45,395 bases of DNA, taken from the NCBI RefSeq assembly GCF_902806475.1, contig NZ_CADCWS010000010.1, positions 1 to 45,395 of the forward strand, read 5' to 3'. Source of the stretch: Candidatus Frankia nodulisporulans. Lineage in GTDB: Bacteria; Actinomycetota; Actinomycetes; Frankiales; Frankiaceae. The position numbers were made by a program, and so were the translations under genes. Position 1 is the stretch's first letter, and the number at the start of each line of letters is the position of its first letter. The notes beneath the pieces are model-generated. The model saw only the letters and a list, made by a program, of their open reading frames with translations, ran no database searches and was not told the DNA's origin. Of this stretch, positions 17,533 to 26,831 are shown piece after piece.

Positions 17533-17575
17533 CCGCCGGGGGCCGGGACGTCAAACGCGACCCCGGCCCCGGCGG
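17533..17575 (-). terminator. GC-rich stem-loop after guaA
   Basis: CCGCCGGGGCCGGGG and CCCGGCCCCCGGCGG pair over about 14 bp with one bulge and a 13-nt loop, 9 nt after the guaA stop. No U-tract follows. It is probably a 3'-end hairpin of guaA. Confidence 0.55.
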
Positions 17576-17584
17576 ACGGCCGGC

Positions 17585-19261
17585 TCACTCCCACTCGATG
17601 GTCCCCGGCGGCTTCGACGTGATGTCGTAGACCACCCGGTTGACCTGGGGAACCTCGTTGACGATCCGGTTGGAGATCCGCTCGAGCAGGTTGTAGGGCA
17701 ACCGGGCCCAGTCGGCGGTCATGGCGTCCTCGCTGGTCACGGCGCGCAGGACGATCGGATGGCCGTAGGTGCGCTCGTCGCCCTGCACTCCGACGGAGCG
17801 CACATCGGCGAGCAGGACCGCGAAGACCTGCCAGATCTCCCGGTCGAGCCCGGCGCGGCGGATCTCGTCGCGGACCACCGCGTCGGCGGCGCGCACGACG
17901 TCGAGGCGCTCGGGGGTGACCTCGCCGATGATGCGCACGGCGAGCCCGGGCCCGGGGAACGGCTGACGCCAGACGATCTCCTCGGGCAGGCCGAGTTCCT
18001 CACCCAGGCGGCGCACCTCGTCCTTGAACAGCGAACGCAGCGGCTCGATCAGGCCGAACTGCAGGTCGTCCGGCAGGCCGCCGACATTGTGATGGGACTT
18101 GATCTTGGCCGCGGTGGCGGAACCGGACTCGATCACGTCGGGGTACAGCGTGCCCTGCACCAGATGGTCGATCGTCGCACCCTCGGCCTCGGCGCGGGCC
18201 TCGAGTTCGCGGGCCGCCTCCTCGAAGACCCGGATGAACTCCCGCCCGATGATCTTCCGCTTCTGCTCGGGTTCGCTGACCCCGGCGAGCGCGCCGGCGA
18301 ACCGGTCGGCCGCCTTCACGTGGACGAGTTCGACACCGGTGGAGGCGACGAACTCCCGCTCGACCTGCTCGGCCTCGCCCTCACGCAACAGGCCGTGGTC
18401 GACGAACACACAGGTCAGCGCGTCGCCGACCGCCCGGTGGACGAGGGCCGCGGCCACCGCCGAGTCGACACCGCCGGAGAGCCCGCAGATCAGCCGGCCA
18501 CTGCCCACCTGCGCGCGCACCGCGGCGACCGCCTCGTCGACGATGTTGACCATCGTCCAGGTCGGTCGACACCCGGCGCCGGCCAGCAGGAAGTGCCGCA
18601 GCACGTCCAGGCCACGCTCGCTGTGCAGCACCTCAGGGTGGAACTGCACCCCGTACAGCCGCCGCTGGCGGTCCTCGAACGCGGCGACCGGTGTCGACGG
18701 GGTGGACGCGGTCACCAGGAAGCCCGGTGGGGCCTGGGAGACCGAGTCACCGTGGGACATCCACACCTGCTGGTCGATCGGCAGCCCGTCGAACAGGACA
18801 CCGGGCTCGGACACCCGCAGGCGGGTCGCTCCGTACTCGGCCGTTCCGGTCCGGTCCACCACCCCGTCCAGTGCCTGGGCCATCACCTGGTGGCCGTAAC
18901 AGATACCGAGGATCGGCAGACCGGTCTCGAACAACGCGGGATCAACCCGGGGTGCGCCGGGTGAGTACACCGAGCGCGGCCCACCAGAAAGGATGAGTGC
19001 GGACGGTCTACGCGCGAGAAGATCCTCGACCGGCAGGTCCCAGGGCACGATCTCGGAGTAGACGTGGCACTCCCGCACCCGTCGGGCGATCAGTTGCGCG
19101 TACTGCGCGCCGAAGTCAAGAACCAGGACGGTGTCGTTGCCCGTGTGCCCGCTGCCGGCCCGCACGGGTGCCGCCCCGGGGCTGGCCGACCGGCTCGCCA
19201 CCGCGTGGTCATCCTGCGATCTCACACCGTGGCCGGGGTCGCCGGGTCGTATCTCGCTCAC
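17585..19261 (-). CDS. guaA: GMP synthase (glutamine-hydrolysing)
   Basis: It converts XMP to GMP using glutamine nitrogen, the last step of GMP synthesis. At 558 aa it carries an N-terminal extension of about 43 residues not needed for activity. The amidotransferase domain begins [18 protein letters not shown]; the nucleophile Cys is in GICYGHQ; the ATP-pyrophosphatase P-loop is SGGVDSAV; the dimerisation domain holds [13 protein letters not shown]; the C-terminus is KPPGTIEWE, as in all GuaA. GTG 19261 lies exactly 6 nt after TAGGCT, so the mRNA may be leaderless. Starts further in cannot be excluded. Confidence 0.97.
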   Translation of the reverse strand: MSEIRPGDPGHGVRSQDDHAVASRSASPGAAPVRAGSGHTGNDTVLVLDFGAQYAQLIARRVRECHVYSEIVPWDLPVEDLLARRPSALILSGGPRSVYSPGAPRVDPALFETGLPILGICYGHQVMAQALDGVVDRTGTAEYGATRLRVSEPGVLFDGLPIDQQVWMSHGDSVSQAPPGFLVTASTPSTPVAAFEDRQRRLYGVQFHPEVLHSERGLDVLRHFLLAGAGCRPTWTMVNIVDEAVAAVRAQVGSGRLICGLSGGVDSAVAAALVHRAVGDALTCVFVDHGLLREGEAEQVEREFVASTGVELVHVKAADRFAGALAGVSEPEQKRKIIGREFIRVFEEAARELEARAEAEGATIDHLVQGTLYPDVIESGSATAAKIKSHHNVGGLPDDLQFGLIEPLRSLFKDEVRRLGEELGLPEEIVWRQPFPGPGLAVRIIGEVTPERLDVVRAADAVVRDEIRRAGLDREIWQVFAVLLADVRSVGVQGDERTYGHPIVLRAVTSEDAMTADWARLPYNLLERISNRIVNEVPQVNRVVYDITSKPPGTIEWE

Positions 19262-19267
19262 CGCGCC

Positions 19268-19273
19268 AGCCTA
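19268..19273 (-). promoter_or_regulatory. Leaderless-type -10 box of guaA
   Basis: TAGGCT, then GGCGCG, then the GTG start of guaA. A -10 ending 6 nt before the start codon places the transcription start on it or next to it. The same layout occurs at tsaB and marR. No -35 match is obvious. Confidence 0.5.
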
Positions 19274-19757
19274 CGGATCCGCGCCCACCTTCGGGCGGGG
19301 CGAGGGCGCGCGCACCGGTGGACGGACCTCCCGCGGCCGGCCCGGGACCGCTGGGGCCCCCGTCGGCGGAGCCCCGAGGCGCACCCCGTCGGCGCACCAA
19401 CCCGCCCGGGGGTGCCAATACCCCAAAGGTGTAATGCTGGGTGGGCAAGCCCGAACATCGGAAGAGTCAGTGTCGTAGATGCCTGAGATGCCGGATTTCG
19501 CGCGTACCCCCGCTCTGTCCCGTACAAGCCACGGCGCCCGATGGCGTACGTTGTTGCGTCGCGTGCCGGGTTACCCGGACAGTCACGGCACGCACTCCGG
19601 TTACAACGGACACCTGGCCACGAACGGGCTTACGGTAGGCACCTTTCGGATGCCGACTTCGTACCGCTATGGTGCTTGACAAGGGACATCCGGGCCCGAT
19701 ACCGAGCCCTCCGGCACGATGTGTTCCGGGGGGCCGGCGGAGAGGTTGCGAAGGTAC
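19274..19757. promoter_or_regulatory. Divergent guaA / cvnA intergenic region with cvnA promoter
   Basis: About 480 bases without a convincing gene. TTGACA (19676-19681), an 18-nt spacer and TACCGA (19700-19705) form a good sigma-70-type promoter for cvnA. A palindrome CCGGGTTACCCGG lies at about 19567-19580, flanked by GTGCCG/CGGCAC, and may be an operator. Short frames here have poor codon use and were not called. Confidence 0.55.
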
Positions 19758-22700
19758 GTGCGCAGACAACCGATGGCCAGTAGCACGGGCATCGCCGCAG
19801 ACTCGGAGCCGACCTCGGCCCAGGGTTTGCCCGTGGACAACGAGGACGGCGCCGCTACGCAGCGTGACGAGCACCCGTCGGCGCCCAGAGGACCGGGGGG
19901 GTCGGGCCTGAGTCGGCTTCGCCATGCGGTCGCCACCCCCACCAACTGGCGAGTCCGCACGAAACTGATCGCGATCCTGATCGTTCCGGTCGTCGCGATT
20001 CTGGTCTACTCCTCGATCGCGGCCGGCTCCGTGCTGACCAACACCCGCGACGTCAACCGGATCTCCGACCTCACCCGGATCAGCAAGTCCGCGGTCACCC
20101 TCGTCCAGACGTTGCAGCTGGAGCGGACGTACAGCACCGGCTTCGTCGCCAGCGGCCCGATCGGATCCCGCAACACGGACCCCATCCCGGCTCGCCAGTC
20201 AGCGGTCAACGATGCCTATCGGGCATACACCGCGGTGGCGGACAAGCGGCACGACTCGTTCGGCTCCTCGGTCCGTTCCGCACTCGACGACGTGCGTGAC
20301 CGGATGAGCACGCTGCCCGCCAAACGGCAGGCCATCCAGCGGCTCGTCGACGCCCGCGCGGTCGGCACGGCGTTCGCTCCCATCATCGACTCGCTGCTCG
20401 AGCTGGTTCGACTCATCCCGCAGGGAAATGACGACCAGCAGCTTGACGACGCCGTCAGCGCGGCGTTCTACCAGCTCTCGGCGACCGAACTCCTGGCCGA
20501 ACAACAGGCGCTCGTCCTGCGTCTGATCGAGGGCCGGGGCATACCGTTCCTCGAGTCCGACTTCCGCGAGTTCCTGTCCGCCGAGACCCAGCGCGGTCGC
20601 GACCAGTCCGTGATCGAGGACCTGCAGAACCCCGCGCTGCTCGCTCTCTACCGGCCGACGGTCGACGCGGACTTCAGCGGCGACATCAAGAACACCGACA
20701 ACATCATCGAGAAGATCCTCAACGCCTCGGTCGGCCAGCGGCTCGACATCTCCACGGAAATCTGGAACCGCTCCACGCAAGAGACCATCGACATCGGGAT
20801 CGATGCGACCGGCAAGATGCTCGACATCGCCGACAACCGGGTCGACTCGCTGCGCAGCGACATCCAGCGCCGGGCCCTGCTGTCCGGTCTGCTGGTCGTG
20901 CTCATCCTGGCCACCGCCCTGCTGGCCGCGCTGATCGTGGCCCGGTCGCTGGTGCGCCCGCTGCTGGCACTGCGCACCGCGGCGCTGGACGTCGCCGACC
21001 GTCGACTGCCCGAGGCCGTCCGCCGACTGCGGGACTCCACCGACCAGCACTTCGACGACGCGATCGAACCCGTCGGTATCACCACCGACGAAGAGGTCGG
21101 TGACGTCGCCCGGGCCTTCGACGAGGTCCACCGCGAGGCGGTCCGGCTGGCCTCCGAACAGGCGTCGCTGCGAAACAACGTGAACGCCATGTTCGTGAAC
21201 CTGTCCCGGCGAAGCCAGGGTCTGGTGGAACGCCAGCTTCGCCTGATCGACGATCTGGAAAACCGCGAACAGGACCCCGACCAGCTGTCGAACCTGTTCA
21301 AACTCGACCACCTCGCCACCCGAATGCGGCGGAACAACGAGAGCCTGTTGGTTCTCGCCGGAACCGACACCGCACGACGCTGGACCCATCCCGTCCCCCT
21401 CAACGAGGTGGTCCTGGCGGCCATTTCCGAGGTGGAGCAGTACACCCGGGTCAAACAGACCACCGCCGCCCCGGTGTCCATCGCCGGAAACGGTGTCAGC
21501 GACGTCGTCCACCTGGTCGCGGAGCTGCTGGAGAACGCCACGTCCTATTCGCCGCCGGTGACCGATGTGCGGGTGACGAGTCATTCACTCGGCCCCGGCG
21601 CCGGCGCGATGATCGAGATCGAGGACCAGGGCATCGGCATGCCCGCCAAGGAGCTCGAGCGGGTCAACGAGCGGCTGGCGAACCCGCCGGTCGTAGACCT
21701 GTCCGTCTCCCGCACCATGGGTCTGTTCGCCGTCGGACGGCTGGCCAGCCGGCACGGCATCCGCGTGCAGCTGCGTGAGTCCTCCTCCGGCGGGATCACC
21801 GCGGTCGTGCGACTGCCCGCCCGTCTGGTCACCGGCGACAGCGCCGGCGGCGCCGGCCGCGTGCCGGCCATCAACCGGCCGACCGCCACCGCGTCCCCCG
21901 CCCTGCCCGCCGCCGACAGCGCCGCGCGCCCGGCCATCGCTGCCGAGCCGGCCGGACGTGCCGGACCCACTCCCGCGCTGCCGGCCGCGACCGGCGGTTC
22001 CGCCAACGGCTCCAGCAATGGGCACCACACCCCCGCTGGCAGCACCCCCGCCGCGCCGGGCAGCCTGTTCGAGGACTCCAGCAGCACGCAGCGGCTCCCC
22101 AGCACCGGACCCTTCCCGCTCACCGGGCCGATGGCGACACCGCTGGGCACCGACCGCACCGGTCCGGTCCCCCTGCCCACCCGGCCAGGCCTCGGGCTCG
22201 ACAAGTTCGGCCCCGACGGGGAGAACCTGCCGGTCCGCGGCCGGTTCACGGACGACCCCCGCAACCGCGCCACCGGCCCGACCCGTCCCACCGGACCCGC
22301 CGGACCCGTACCGGGCGGTGGCGGTCCGACCGGACCACAGGCCACCCCGCCCGGCGACGACCGCGGGCCGAGCGGTCGCGGTGAGCCGAGCGGTCGCGGT
22401 GAGCCGAGCGGTCGCGGTGAGCCGAGCGGTCGGCGCGCACCGGACGGCCTCAACCCCGACACCGAGTCGATCGGACGCCGTGGGCTCCCCCGCCGGGAGC
22501 CTGCCACGGGTGAGCCGACCAGCCAGATCTCGTTCCCGGACAGCCGCTGGTCGACCCAGCCCAGGCCGGAGAAGCCGCAGGTCGCACCGAGCGAGCCGGC
22601 GCCCCTGCCGGTGCGGGAGCGCCCGGGGGGGATCTCGGTGACACCGGGGCCCACCGGCCCACGCTCCGCCAAGGGCCCGGCAGCGCCCGGCGGCGAGGCA

Positions 22701-23813
22701 CCCACCGGCCCGCGCGGCCGCGACCGGATCGAGCCGCCCTCCGAATCCCGGACCGGACCCCAGACCGGACTCCAGATCGGACCCCGGTCCGAACCACCGA
22801 CCGGTCCGCAGACCGGCCCACGGACCGGACCGCAGCGCGTCGTCCCCGCGGACGAGCAGCCGGCAGCGCCGGCCACCCCGACCGGACCCACGACCGGACC
22901 CACGACCGGCCCGACGAGGCCGGCCACCCCGACACAGCCGACCTCGTCGGCTCAGGCCGCTCCGGCCGGGCGGCAGGCCGCTCGGCCGGAGCCGGACACC
23001 GCGGAAGCGGAGGCGGACGCGGCCGAGACCGATGACGCCGAGACGTCGCCGATCTTCGATTCGGTGTCGGCCTGGTTCCAGCGCCGTACCCCGACGTCGA
23101 CCGGGGCGCAGGGCGCCAACGGACGCGGCGCTCCCGCGGCGGCACAGGCCGCCGCCGCGGCGACACCGCCGCCGCGTCCTCGGCTCGAGGCCCAGGAGTC
23201 CGGCGCACCGGGTGCTCCTGGGGTGCGGCCAGCCGGACGTCCGGGTATCGGTGGCGCCTTCGGGCACCGCGTGCCGCTGCGCCCGGGCCACGACCCGCTG
23301 TCCGGGTCCCGGCCGACACCGGCCGGGGATCCCGTGGTGGAGTCGGCCCCGCCCGGGCCCGCCCGGGCCGCCCAGACCTCTCCGCAGCCCGCGGCGGCCT
23401 CGGCGGCCTACCAGGCGGGTGGGCCGCCGTCAGGTCCCCAGCCGTTGGGAGCCCAGCCGTTGGGAGCCCAGCCGTTGGGAGCCCAGCCGTTGGGAGCCCA
23501 GCCGACGCAGTCAGCAGGCCGGGAGGGCTGGAGCTCTCCCGGCGACGCCGGTTGGCAGGCAGCCGAGGCGTCCCGCCGACCGGTCTCCGGTGGCCTGACG
23601 AGCTCGGGCCTACCGGTGCGAGTCCCCATGACCCATCTCGTGCCCGGCAGCGCCGAACCCGCGCCAAGCCGGCGTCCCGCCGAGACCGCGTCCCGGTCCC
23701 CCGAAGCTGTCGGTGGCCGGTTGGCCAGCTTCTACCAGGGCGTACGGCAAGGACGTGATGTCGGAGTCGACACCACGAGCAATCCCCGTCGTGACGCGCA
23801 GGAGGAACGGTGA
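19758..23813 (+). CDS. cvnA: Conservon sensor CvnA, nitrate-sensing/histidine-kinase-like membrane protein
   Basis: First gene of a conservon, 1351 aa from GTG 19758 (GAAGG just upstream; ATG 19719 and ATG 19773 are possible). Order: Pro-rich N-terminus; TM1 about 69-90; extracellular NIT-type domain (TLVQTLQLERTYSTGF); TM2 about 374-398; HAMP; a DHp-like helix with KLDHLATRMRRNNESLLVL; HATPase with ELLENATSYSP near 590 and GIGMPAKELERVN near 625. From about 700 onward the rest is a Pro/Gly/Thr-rich disordered tail containing perfect minisatellites. CvnA proteins are thought to sense a membrane signal and work with CvnB-D; the signal here is unknown. Its stop overlaps the start of cvnB. Confidence 0.93.
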   Translation: MRRQPMASSTGIAADSEPTSAQGLPVDNEDGAATQRDEHPSAPRGPGGSGLSRLRHAVATPTNWRVRTKLIAILIVPVVAILVYSSIAAGSVLTNTRDVNRISDLTRISKSAVTLVQTLQLERTYSTGFVASGPIGSRNTDPIPARQSAVNDAYRAYTAVADKRHDSFGSSVRSALDDVRDRMSTLPAKRQAIQRLVDARAVGTAFAPIIDSLLELVRLIPQGNDDQQLDDAVSAAFYQLSATELLAEQQALVLRLIEGRGIPFLESDFREFLSAETQRGRDQSVIEDLQNPALLALYRPTVDADFSGDIKNTDNIIEKILNASVGQRLDISTEIWNRSTQETIDIGIDATGKMLDIADNRVDSLRSDIQRRALLSGLLVVLILATALLAALIVARSLVRPLLALRTAALDVADRRLPEAVRRLRDSTDQHFDDAIEPVGITTDEEVGDVARAFDEVHREAVRLASEQASLRNNVNAMFVNLSRRSQGLVERQLRLIDDLENREQDPDQLSNLFKLDHLATRMRRNNESLLVLAGTDTARRWTHPVPLNEVVLAAISEVEQYTRVKQTTAAPVSIAGNGVSDVVHLVAELLENATSYSPPVTDVRVTSHSLGPGAGAMIEIEDQGIGMPAKELERVNERLANPPVVDLSVSRTMGLFAVGRLASRHGIRVQLRESSSGGITAVVRLPARLVTGDSAGGAGRVPAINRPTATASPALPAADSAARPAIAAEPAGRAGPTPALPAATGGSANGSSNGHHTPAGSTPAAPGSLFEDSSSTQRLPSTGPFPLTGPMATPLGTDRTGPVPLPTRPGLGLDKFGPDGENLPVRGRFTDDPRNRATGPTRPTGPAGPVPGGGGPTGPQATPPGDDRGPSGRGEPSGRGEPSGRGEPSGRRAPDGLNPDTESIGRRGLPRREPATGEPTSQISFPDSRWSTQPRPEKPQVAPSEPAPLPVRERPGGISVTPGPTGPRSAKGPAAPGGEAPTGPRGRDRIEPPSESRTGPQTGLQIGPRSEPPTGPQTGPRTGPQRVVPADEQPAAPATPTGPTTGPTTGPTRPATPTQPTSSAQAAPAGRQAARPEPDTAEAEADAAETDDAETSPIFDSVSAWFQRRTPTSTGAQGANGRGAPAAAQAAAAATPPPRPRLEAQESGAPGAPGVRPAGRPGIGGAFGHRVPLRPGHDPLSGSRPTPAGDPVVESAPPGPARAAQTSPQPAAASAAYQAGGPPSGPQPLGAQPLGAQPLGAQPLGAQPTQSAGREGWSSPGDAGWQAAEASRRPVSGGLTSSGLPVRVPMTHLVPGSAEPAPSRRPAETASRSPEAVGGRLASFYQGVRQGRDVGVDTTSNPRRDAQEER
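22367..22432 (+). repeat. 18-nt coding minisatellite in cvnA
   Basis: GCCGAGCGGTCGCGGTGA is repeated exactly three times with a partial fourth copy, encoding PSGRGE units. Copies are identical even at third codon positions, so the expansion is recent or kept uniform by recombination. Copy number may vary between strains. Confidence 0.85.
23442..23501 (+). repeat. 15-nt coding minisatellite in cvnA
   Basis: Four exact copies of CCGTTGGGAGCCCAG encode a PLGAQ pentapeptide repeat in the disordered tail. Loss or gain of a copy keeps the frame. Confidence 0.9.
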
Positions 23814-24232
23814 CACCCGTGAGTTCTGATGCCCAGAACCTCAACTGGCTGATCAACAACTTTGTCGACCGTGTACCCGGGGTTGCCCACACCGTGGTGG
23901 TGTCCGCGGACGGCCTGCTGTTGGCCGTCTCGGATGGCTTCCCCCGGGACCGGGCCGACCAGCTCGCCGCGGTCGCCTCGGGACTGGTCAGTCTCACCCA
24001 GGGCGCCGCCCGGGTCTTCGAGGCCGGGGCGGTGACGCAGACGGTCGTGGAGATGGAACACGGGTTCCTGTTCATCATGGCGATCAGCGATGGCGCGAGC
24101 ATGGCGGTACTCGCCGCACCGTCCTGCGACATCGGCCTCGTCGGCTACGAGATGGCCCTGCTGGTCAGCCGGGCCCGGGATGTCCTGACCCCGGCTCTGC
24201 GCGCCGAGCTACAGGGAACGCTTCCGCGGTGA
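23810..24232 (+). CDS. cvnB: Conservon protein CvnB, roadblock/LC7 domain
   Basis: A 140-aa roadblock/LC7 (MglB-like) protein: LNWLINNFVDRVPGVAHTVVVSADGLLLAVS is the typical opening, followed by LAAVASGLVSLTQGAARVF and GFLFIMAISDGASMAVLA. Such proteins bind small Ras-like GTPases and can act as their GAP; the partner here should be CvnD. GTG 23810 overlaps the cvnA stop (GTGA) and follows AGGAGG by 4 nt. Confidence 0.95.
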   Translation: MTPVSSDAQNLNWLINNFVDRVPGVAHTVVVSADGLLLAVSDGFPRDRADQLAAVASGLVSLTQGAARVFEAGAVTQTVVEMEHGFLFIMAISDGASMAVLAAPSCDIGLVGYEMALLVSRARDVLTPALRAELQGTLPR

Positions 24233-24257
24233 ACGAACGGTCTCACGGGGAGTCAGG

Positions 24258-24617
24258 GTGAGTATCGATCCCGACAATGCGCCCGGTCCGGTGGTCCGGC
24301 CCTATGCGATGACCGGTGGGCGCACACGGTCGCGCTACGAACTCGCCATCGAGGCGCTGGTGATCACGACCCCGCAGGGCGAGGAACGGATCGTCGGCCT
24401 CAACCTCGAGCAACAGTCCATCGCCGCCATGTGCCGGCAGGTGCGATCGATCGCGGAGATCGCCGCCGGCCTCCGAGTCCCGCTCGGGGTCGCCCGGGTG
24501 CTGGTCGGCGACATGGCGGACGAACGCATCGTCCGCGTCTACCAGCAGCCTGACCGCGACGAGGCACCGGATCTCGCGCTGCTCGAAAGGGTTCTCAGTG
24601 GCCTTCGAAAGCTCTGA
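24258..24617 (+). CDS. cvnC: Conservon protein CvnC, DUF742
   Basis: A 119-aa DUF742 protein. VVRPYAMTGGRTRSRYELAIEALV is typical, followed by a winged-helix-like part with RSIAEIAAGLRVPLGVARVL and a final LLERVLSGLRKL helix. Its role in the CvnABCD complex is not settled. GTG 24258 has GGGGAG upstream, 25 nt after cvnB. Its 3' end overlaps cvnD by 20 nt. Confidence 0.95.
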   Translation: MSIDPDNAPGPVVRPYAMTGGRTRSRYELAIEALVITTPQGEERIVGLNLEQQSIAAMCRQVRSIAEIAAGLRVPLGVARVLVGDMADERIVRVYQQPDRDEAPDLALLERVLSGLRKL

Positions 24618-25194
24618 CAACAGGAGGGTGAACTCCTCCGTCGCCACGACCTCGGTGAAGATCGTGGTCGCGGGCGGCTTCGGCGCCGGGAAGACCACGT
24701 TCGTGGGCTCGGTGTCGGAGATTGTTCCGCTGCGCACCGAGGCCGTGATGACCGAGGCCGGTGCGCACGTCGACGACCTGACCCACCTGTCGGACAAGAC
24801 CACGACCACGGTCGCGATGGACTTCGGCCGTGTCTCCCTCGACGAGGACCTGATCCTCTACCTGTTCGGGACGCCCGGGCAGTACCGCTTCTGGTTCATG
24901 TGGGACGACATCGTGCGCGGCGCGATCGGCGCGATCGTGCTCGCCGACACCCGCCGGCTGGCCGACTGCTTCGCCGCCGTCGACTACTTCGAGCAGCGCC
25001 AGTTGCCGTTCGTCATCGGCGTCAACTGCTTCGACGGCATTCTGCGGCACTCCATCGAGGACGTCCGCGAGGCATTGCAGATCAACCCGAACGTTCCGAT
25101 CATCACCTGCGATGCCCGCAACCGGGACTCGACCAAGAGCGCGCTGATCGCGGTGGTGGAACACACGATGTCCAGGGCCGCCGCCCGGGCCTGA
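24598..25194 (+). CDS. cvnD: Conservon GTPase CvnD
   Basis: A 198-aa Ras-like (MglA-related) GTP-binding protein. P-loop GGFGAGKTT at residues 26-34, switch II region FGTPGQYRFWFMW, and base-specificity motif NCFD. It is expected to cycle between GDP and GTP under control of CvnB and to pass on the CvnA signal. GTG 24598 has AAGG at a normal distance; GTG 24628 directly follows AGGAGG, which is too close. It is the last conservon gene; no cytochrome P450 gene follows, unlike some Streptomyces conservons. Confidence 0.95.
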   Translation: MAFESSDNRRVNSSVATTSVKIVVAGGFGAGKTTFVGSVSEIVPLRTEAVMTEAGAHVDDLTHLSDKTTTTVAMDFGRVSLDEDLILYLFGTPGQYRFWFMWDDIVRGAIGAIVLADTRRLADCFAAVDYFEQRQLPFVIGVNCFDGILRHSIEDVREALQINPNVPIITCDARNRDSTKSALIAVVEHTMSRAAARA

Positions 25195-25202
25195 CAGGGC
25201 CC

Positions 25203-25237
25203 ACCCGGCCGGGGAGCCTAAGCTCGCCCGGCCGGGT
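25203..25237. terminator. Bidirectional hairpin between cvnD and the lipoprotein gene
   Basis: ACCCGGCCGGG and its exact complement flank 13 nt that themselves hold GAGC/GCTC, making a very stable stem 8 nt after the cvnD stop. The two genes converge here. No U-tract is present on either strand. Confidence 0.65.
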
Positions 25238-25287
25238 CCCCGGCGAGCCCGGCCGGACTTCACACCGGTGTCGCGGGCCGGCTCCGA

Positions 25288-26697
25288 TCAGGAGGTGCCG
25301 GCCGGCAGCTGACGCAGCTGACCGTCGGTGGGGACGCGGCTGTTGCCGCTGTTGTTCACGATCTGCAGTTTCAGGTCGTTGTCGGCCTGCGCCCACTGGC
25401 CACCGACGGCGGCGATCTGCGCGACGTTCTTGGGCACGTTCGGCTGGGACCCGAAAGCCACCGGACCGACGATCGTCTGGGCGTCCACCTCGCGGATCGC
25501 CGCGACGATGGCCTCCCGCTCCAGCGACTCGGCGCCGCCCAGTGCCTTGACCGCCACCTCGAACAGCGCGTTGACGAAGCCGAGCACCGGCGTCCAGACC
25601 CGGCCCGTGCTGCCGATGAAGTCGGTCGCCAGGTCCTTGGCGGCCCGGTTGTCCAGCGAGCTGCGGTAGGGATGGGACGGCGACCAGCCGATCTCGGTGG
25701 TGAGCCCGTCGCCGTTGGACCCGAAGGTCCGCACGTCCTCCTGGAAGTCGAGGGCCTTCGAGAAGGTCATCGCCTTGGGGGTGAAGGTACCGTTGCGGAT
25801 CGTGCGCTGGAAGGCGTCGAAGTCCGCGGTCGGCATGACACCGACGACCGCCTCGACTCCCGCGGAGTCGAACGCCGACGCGTACGCCCCGAAGTCCGTC
25901 GTTCCGGTGTCGAAGCCCTCCCGGGGCGAGGTCACCCGAAAGCCGAAGTTCTGGACCGACGGAATGCCGAAGTCCTGGTTGGCGAAGGCACCACCGTCAT
26001 CGTCGGCGGTGTAAACTAGGCCCACCTTGGTGATTCCCAGCTGCCGCCACATCGCCACATAGGCGGAGACGATGTCCTCCAGGCCGGTGTAAAAGTGGTA
26101 CGTCCAGTGGAAGGGCATGTCGACATTGCCGCCACGGCCGTTCCACCATGACTGCCACGGCGCGACGCTGGAGATGCACGGCACCTGGTTGATCTCACAC
26201 TGGTCGGCGACCGGAATGGCCGTGTCGGAGGTGCCGCCGACCAGAACCAGATCAACGTGGTCCTTGTAGATCAGGTCGGTGGTCGCGATACCCGCCCGGT
26301 GCCGGTCCGACTGGGAGTCACGGACGAGGATCTCCACCGGGTAGGTGCGGCCGCCCACCTTGATGCCGTCGGTGAGCAGCCTGCGCATCCGTGTGACGAT
26401 GAAGGAGTCGACAGCGCTGTAGGCGTCCAGGGTGCCGGTGCGGGGCAGCACGTAGCCGATGCGCAGCACCTTGCGGGCCGAGCTGGCGCTCGACGATGAC
26501 CCGCCGCAGGCCGCCAGCAGCCCCGCGGCCGGCGCGGCGACGGCCGCGGTCCCGGCCCAGCGCAGCAGCCGGCGTCGGTCGAGGGACGGGGCGTCGGGCA
26601 CCCGCGGCGGCCCGGCGGGCATCCCGCCGTCCGCGTCCGTCCGCGTCCGCGCGGCCGAGCCGCAATCGCCATTCGTGCCACCGTCTGAGCTGAGCAT
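25288..26697 (-). CDS. ABC-type branched-chain amino acid/amide binding lipoprotein
   Basis: A 469-aa substrate-binding protein of the type I periplasmic fold (LivK/UrtA/FmdD-like). Residues 41-64 hold RRRLLRW, a hydrophobic stretch and lipobox LLAAC with Cys64: a Tat-like lipoprotein signal. The fold starts VLRIGYVLPRTGTLDAYS and continues DLVLVGGTSDTAIPVADQ and KVGLVYTADDDGGAF. No permease or ATPase gene is nearby, so it is an orphan. It may feed a transporter coded elsewhere or serve as a sensor input. ATG 26697 has AGGA upstream; a longer start at 26715 is possible. It converges on the conservon. Confidence 0.9.
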   Translation of the reverse strand: MLSSDGGTNGDCGSAARTRTDADGGMPAGPPRVPDAPSLDRRRLLRWAGTAAVAAPAAGLLAACGGSSSSASSARKVLRIGYVLPRTGTLDAYSAVDSFIVTRMRRLLTDGIKVGGRTYPVEILVRDSQSDRHRAGIATTDLIYKDHVDLVLVGGTSDTAIPVADQCEINQVPCISSVAPWQSWWNGRGGNVDMPFHWTYHFYTGLEDIVSAYVAMWRQLGITKVGLVYTADDDGGAFANQDFGIPSVQNFGFRVTSPREGFDTGTTDFGAYASAFDSAGVEAVVGVMPTADFDAFQRTIRNGTFTPKAMTFSKALDFQEDVRTFGSNGDGLTTEIGWSPSHPYRSSLDNRAAKDLATDFIGSTGRVWTPVLGFVNALFEVAVKALGGAESLEREAIVAAIREVDAQTIVGPVAFGSQPNVPKNVAQIAAVGGQWAQADNDLKLQIVNNSGNSRVPTDGQLRQLPAGTS

Positions 26698-26831
26698 GGA
26701 CCGATCCTGCCCCACCCCGGTTTAAACCCGACAACCGGGTCCGGTGCCACCGCGACCGACCCGATCCCCCTAATCGGATGTAACCGACATACCGCCGGGA
26801 CTGCCTACCGTCAGCAGGGGATCGAATGTGC

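Noticed and set aside
19441-19679. Short frames between guaA and cvnA
   Set aside because: Arg/Thr/Cys-rich translations, no Shine-Dalgarno, and the region holds the cvnA promoter.
26719-26726. GTTTAAAC palindrome as a regulatory site
   Set aside because: It is an isolated 8-bp palindrome in an AT-rich spot; nothing ties it to a promoter.
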